Below, one piece after another: positions 6,244 to 8,455 of a DNA stretch of 8,455 bases. Positions within the stretch are counted from its first letter, which is position 1; every line of letters starts with the position of its first letter. The notes under the pieces are model-generated. The model had not been told where the DNA came from. It did no database searches and saw nothing but the letters and a program-made list of their open reading frames with translations. The stretch comes from Candidatus Thalassarchaeaceae archaeon (GTDB lineage Archaea; Thermoplasmatota; Poseidoniia; Poseidoniales; Thalassarchaeaceae), in contig JASLKO010000117.1 of assembly GCA_030747475.1 (NCBI GenBank), positions 1 to 8,455 on the forward strand, in the 5' to 3' direction. Made by a program: the position numbers and the translations under genes.

Positions 6244-7629
6244 ATGCCTGCCACGGTCGTGCTCGGGGCGCAATGGGGTGACGAGGGTAAAGGAAAGATG
6301 GTTGATCAACTGGCTAGTGAAGTCAGTTGGGTGGCCAGATTCCAAGGTGGCAACAATGCTGGCCATACAATCGTCATTGGAGATCGTACACTCAAACTGA
6401 ATCATCTCCCCAGTGGAATCACCTATCCCGAATGTCAACTTGTGCTTGGAGATGGCATGGTCATCGACCCTTGGACACTTGAGAAAGAACTCGAAGACTG
6501 GTTTACATTTGGCGAGGAACGACCAGAGGGGAAGCGCCTCTGGATTAGTGAACGAGCGCATGTCAACCTTCCATTCCATCGAAGAATCGATGGCACCGAT
6601 ACAAAAATTGGGACAACAAAACGTGGAATTGGCCCCTGCTATGGTGACAAAATCGAACGCGTTGGTGTTCGCTTCTGTGATATTCCTTCACGAATGGCTG
6701 ACCCAGAATGGTTGGCGTATACCGCTGACAGAATGAATGCTCGACTGGATCTCTTTGGCATCAAAGATACCGTTCCATCTCCAGATGACCCCGTTGGATG
6801 GAATACGATTTCAAAACAAGCCAGCCTGCATGGGAAAATCACCCCCCAATCTCTCGCACTAGACCTTTCTTGGATTTGGCAACGCTTTGGAAATGCAGTG
6901 GCGCCAACCGGTTTGATGTTAGATATGGCATTGAAACAAGGTGAGAATGTACTCTTGGAAGGCGCACAAGGCTGCTTGCTAGACATAGATCAAGGGACGT
7001 TCCCGTTCGTCACATCATCTGTGACCAGTCGTGGCAATGCCACACATGGGGCCGGCATTCACCCCGGACATGTTGAGAAAACATATGGTGTGGTCAAGGC
7101 TTACACTACACGTGTAGGAGAGGGACCATTTCCGACCGAGCTATACGATGGCAAGGGGATGTCGGATGCAGATGGGAAACACATGGCGGATGTGGGCCAT
7201 GAATTTGGCACCACAACCGGCCGACCTCGTCGCTGTGGTTGGTTGGATCTTACCGTATTGCGACACGCACACCGAATGAATGGATTCGATGGAGCCACAC
7301 TGACAAAACTGGATGTTCTCGGTGGAATCGCAGAACTGAAAATTTGTGTAGGATACACCATTGATGGTGAACCATGTCATGAAGTCCCTGCTGATATTGG
7401 CAGACTTGCAAGATGTGAACCCGTTTACGAATCAGTACCTGGTTTTGAAGCACTATCGCTCGAAGAATGGTTGAATATCGCTCGCGCTGCATCACGAGAT
7501 GGAACTGGCTTTGAGGCCCTGCCTGAAAATGCCAGACTATACGTGGAAAAAATCGAAGGTTTACTCGGATTCCCAATCATCAGTGTCGGGGTCGGTCCCG
7601 ATCGAGAAGCGACGATTGAGAGGTCGTGA
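6244..7629 (+). CDS. purA: Adenylosuccinate synthetase
   Basis: 461 residues from ATG 6244. The enzyme joins IMP and aspartate using GTP to give adenylosuccinate, the first committed step of AMP synthesis, in the cytoplasm. The N-terminal GTP-binding motif is GAQWGDEGKGK (8-18) with catalytic Asp13, and NNAGHT (37-42) contains catalytic His41; both fall within one residue of their E. coli positions, which supports this start. Further signatures are GTTKRGIGPCYGDK (123-136), EGAQGCLLDIDQGTFPFVTSS (239-259) and GTTTGRPRRCGWLDL (322-336). The C-terminal ENARLYVEKIEGLLGFPI..VGVGPDRE closes the fold. It is about 30 residues longer than the E. coli enzyme. ATG 6217 and TTG 6169 are in-frame alternatives that would add unconserved residues. 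The Shine-Dalgarno position is odd. The next gene begins 40 bases downstream on the same strand. Confidence 0.96.
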   Translation: MPATVVLGAQWGDEGKGKMVDQLASEVSWVARFQGGNNAGHTIVIGDRTLKLNHLPSGITYPECQLVLGDGMVIDPWTLEKELEDWFTFGEERPEGKRLWISERAHVNLPFHRRIDGTDTKIGTTKRGIGPCYGDKIERVGVRFCDIPSRMADPEWLAYTADRMNARLDLFGIKDTVPSPDDPVGWNTISKQASLHGKITPQSLALDLSWIWQRFGNAVAPTGLMLDMALKQGENVLLEGAQGCLLDIDQGTFPFVTSSVTSRGNATHGAGIHPGHVEKTYGVVKAYTTRVGEGPFPTELYDGKGMSDADGKHMADVGHEFGTTTGRPRRCGWLDLTVLRHAHRMNGFDGATLTKLDVLGGIAELKICVGYTIDGEPCHEVPADIGRLARCEPVYESVPGFEALSLEEWLNIARAASRDGTGFEALPENARLYVEKIEGLLGFPIISVGVGPDREATIERS

Positions 7630-7657
7630 ATAGCGACGCAATCAAGTAGGAGTCCAT

Positions 7658-7662
7658 GGAGG
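7658..7662 (+). promoter_or_regulatory. Shine-Dalgarno GGAGG of the 94-residue gene
   Basis: GGAGG lies seven bases before ATG 7670 and fixes that start. It overlaps another ATG (7656), in a different frame, that has its own weaker GGAG at 7649-7652. Confidence 0.65.
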
Positions 7663-7669
7663 CAGTTGT

Positions 7670-7954
7670 ATGGGATTCAAGTCAAAGGCGCGCAAGGCCA
7701 AGCAAGGTGATGGGTCCGATGGGAAGAAGCGCCGCAGAAAAGAGCTTGAGGATGGCGAAAAATCCTGCGCAGTCAAGAGTTGTGAAAACTGGGCTGATAA
7801 GAGTCATGGCGGCCGTAGTATCGCTTTTGACAATCTTGCAGATGTATGGGAGGAGGGTGATTTGGTCGGTGAAGGTCGAAGGCTCGCAATTTGCAAACCA
7901 TGCTACAGACATTACAAGAAAGAGAAGAAAGATGATGAAAACCAAACTTGGTAA
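7670..7954 (+). CDS. Small basic four-cysteine (probable zinc-binding) protein, unknown function
   Basis: 94 residues, TAA at 7952-7954. The start has a strong Shine-Dalgarno at the same spacing as pheS. Residues 1-30 are very rich in Lys and Arg (KSKARKAKQ...KKRRRKE), as in proteins that touch nucleic acid. C33-x4-C38 and C75-x2-C78 form a probable zinc site, separated by a segment with NWADKSHGGRSIAF. The tail (RHYKKEKKDDENQTW) is again charged. No signal peptide or membrane helix is seen. It follows purA by 40 bases, so cotranscription is likely, but a functional link to purine synthesis is not shown. I do not recognise a named family. Nucleic-acid or ribosome binding is a guess from composition only. 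Confidence 0.82.
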   Translation: MGFKSKARKAKQGDGSDGKKRRRKELEDGEKSCAVKSCENWADKSHGGRSIAFDNLADVWEEGDLVGEGRRLAICKPCYRHYKKEKKDDENQTW

Positions 7955-7958
7955 TCGC

Positions 7959-7976
7959 AAAAATCATTTTTCTTTC
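7959..7976. terminator. T-rich two-way transcription terminator
   Basis: The core AAAAATCATTTTT (7959-7971) is almost a palindrome. It gives a T5 run followed by CTTTC on the plus strand (7967-7976), after the 94-residue gene. It gives a T5 run on the minus strand (7963-7959), just after the stop of the microprotein. Archaeal RNA polymerase terminates on short T runs, so one element can serve both convergent units. The plus-strand signal lies inside the last codons of the minus-strand gene. Confidence 0.6.
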
Positions 7977-8077
7977 AAGCGGTCAATGTTGAATCTGACG
8001 ATTTCTAATATATAACGCGCCAGTGAAATACCAAAGAAAATGAGGAATCCCCAGAGGAACCATCCCCACCACTCCAT
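7964..8077 (-). CDS. 37-residue tryptophan-rich single-helix membrane microprotein
   Basis: The frame runs from ATG 8077 to TGA 7966-7964. It starts MEWWGWFLWG and continues with FLIFFGISLARYILEIVRF, ending NIDRLKEK. Residues about 3-27 are strongly hydrophobic with four Trp in the first nine residues; the tail is polar and basic, giving one membrane helix, probably with the C-terminus in the cytoplasm. An in-frame stop lies two codons upstream of the ATG, so it cannot be a longer protein. A weak GGATGA lies just before the start. It begins 30 bases after the stop of the metallo-beta-lactamase-fold gene on the same strand and ends at a T-rich terminator, as expected of an operon's last gene. 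No family recognised. The clean amphipathic design and placement argue it is real, but at this length chance cannot be excluded. Confidence 0.6.
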   Translation of the reverse strand: MEWWGWFLWGFLIFFGISLARYILEIVRFNIDRLKEK

Positions 8078-8107
8078 GAATCATCCAAATCGTGACGGTG
8101 AATCAAT

Positions 8108-8455
8108 TCATTGGAACGTCCAAGTCGGTTCAGGAGTCAACCAGTGACATGTTTCAGCGGGTTTCGGCCAACCTGTAGGCAACTTTCCATCCTTTTCGAT
8201 TCGAACTTGGACTGATTCAATGTGCTTGACAATGACTTCGAAACAGGAATCCACCCCTGAGATGGCATCACCTCTCCCACAGACAAGTAGTTCAGGATTC
8301 AATTCCAATATATTCTCCAGGCTCTCTTTCATTTCAATCAGATTTCCAGTTGGCATATCTGCGCGCGAGGGGTGGCCGGCTGAAGGGATCAGGTCACCAC
8401 AAATCACCGCATTTTTTTCTGGGATGTAGAAACTGCACGCATCGTTGGTGTGCCC
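8108..8455 (-). CDS. Metallo-beta-lactamase-fold protein, C-terminal part (5' end beyond window)
   Basis: The stop is TGA 8110-8108 and the frame is open through the right edge, so about 115 C-terminal residues are present. The visible part begins GHTNDACSFYIPEKNAVICGDLI: GHT matches the third metal-ligand motif of the MBL fold and the Asp of GDL the bridging fourth motif. The following LIEMKESLENILELNPELLVCGRGDAI matches the segment that normally ends in a GHG motif with the last His ligand, but here it reads GRG, so that ligand is replaced by Arg. The N-terminal HxHxDH motif would lie outside the window. The tail is Pro/Trp-rich (WPKPAETCHWLTPEPTW). Substrate cannot be deduced; the fold covers hydrolases, lactonases and nucleases. 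A GTG at 8407 is internal, not the start. Downstream lies the 37-residue microprotein. Confidence 0.82.
   Translation of the reverse strand, partial: GHTNDACSFYIPEKNAVICGDLIPSAGHPSRADMPTGNLIEMKESLENILELNPELLVCGRGDAISGVDSCFEVIVKHIESVQVRIEKDGKLPTGWPKPAETCHWLTPEPTWTFQ

Noticed and set aside
6085..6579. Minus-strand frame of 164 codons between tfb and purA
   Set aside because: Most of it is antisense to the conserved PurA N-terminus; no domain was recognised.
7656..8015. Overlapping plus-strand frame from ATG 7656
   Set aside because: It competes with the 94-residue gene, which has the better Shine-Dalgarno and a paired cysteine pattern; the 7656 frame reads as low-information sequence past the terminator.

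Overview
The window looks archaeal and most likely comes from a marine euryarchaeote of the Marine Group II (Ca. Poseidoniales) / Thermoplasmatota type. Four things support this: a transcription factor B gene, an archaeal/eukaryotic-type phenylalanyl-tRNA synthetase alpha subunit with an N-terminal winged-helix region, a TATA-type promoter, and a large secreted beta-propeller protein carrying calcium-binding thrombospondin type-3 repeats on a membrane anchor. The lineage is inferred from gene style; the archaeal domain is well supported. The DNA has moderate GC and is densely coded, with no gene-free stretch over about 250 bases. I saw no transposase, CRISPR array, integrase or prophage gene.

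Layout, left to right. A plus-strand block (1-2259) holds the 3' end of a UPF0145/YbjQ-like gene, a two-helix membrane protein with a C-terminal zinc ribbon, and pheS. Two perfect hairpins lie between the last two, and one of them contains the pheS Shine-Dalgarno sequence. A minus-strand block (2244-6040) reads from the right: a TATA promoter, tfb, tRNA-Ala(UGC), a second 8-3-8 hairpin, and an 858-residue arylsulfotransferase-like surface protein whose 3' end overlaps the 3' end of pheS by 16 bases. A divergent intergenic region (5996-6243) separates tfb from purA. A plus-strand pair (6244-7954) follows: purA and a 94-residue basic four-cysteine protein. A compact T-rich two-way terminator (7959-7976) then meets a minus-strand pair (7964-8455): the 3' part of a metallo-beta-lactamase-fold gene and a 37-codon tryptophan-rich membrane microprotein.

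Most genes are informational or housekeeping: Phe-tRNA charging, Ala-tRNA, transcription initiation and AMP synthesis. The exception is the arylsulfotransferase/TSP3/membrane-anchored protein, which is cell-surface machinery and the most distinctive product here. Other points worth a second look are a purA ribosome-binding site perfectly spaced for an out-of-frame ATG, a shortened CxC knuckle in the TFB zinc ribbon, a metallo-beta-lactamase-fold protein with Arg where the last His ligand is expected, and the unannotated-size microprotein.
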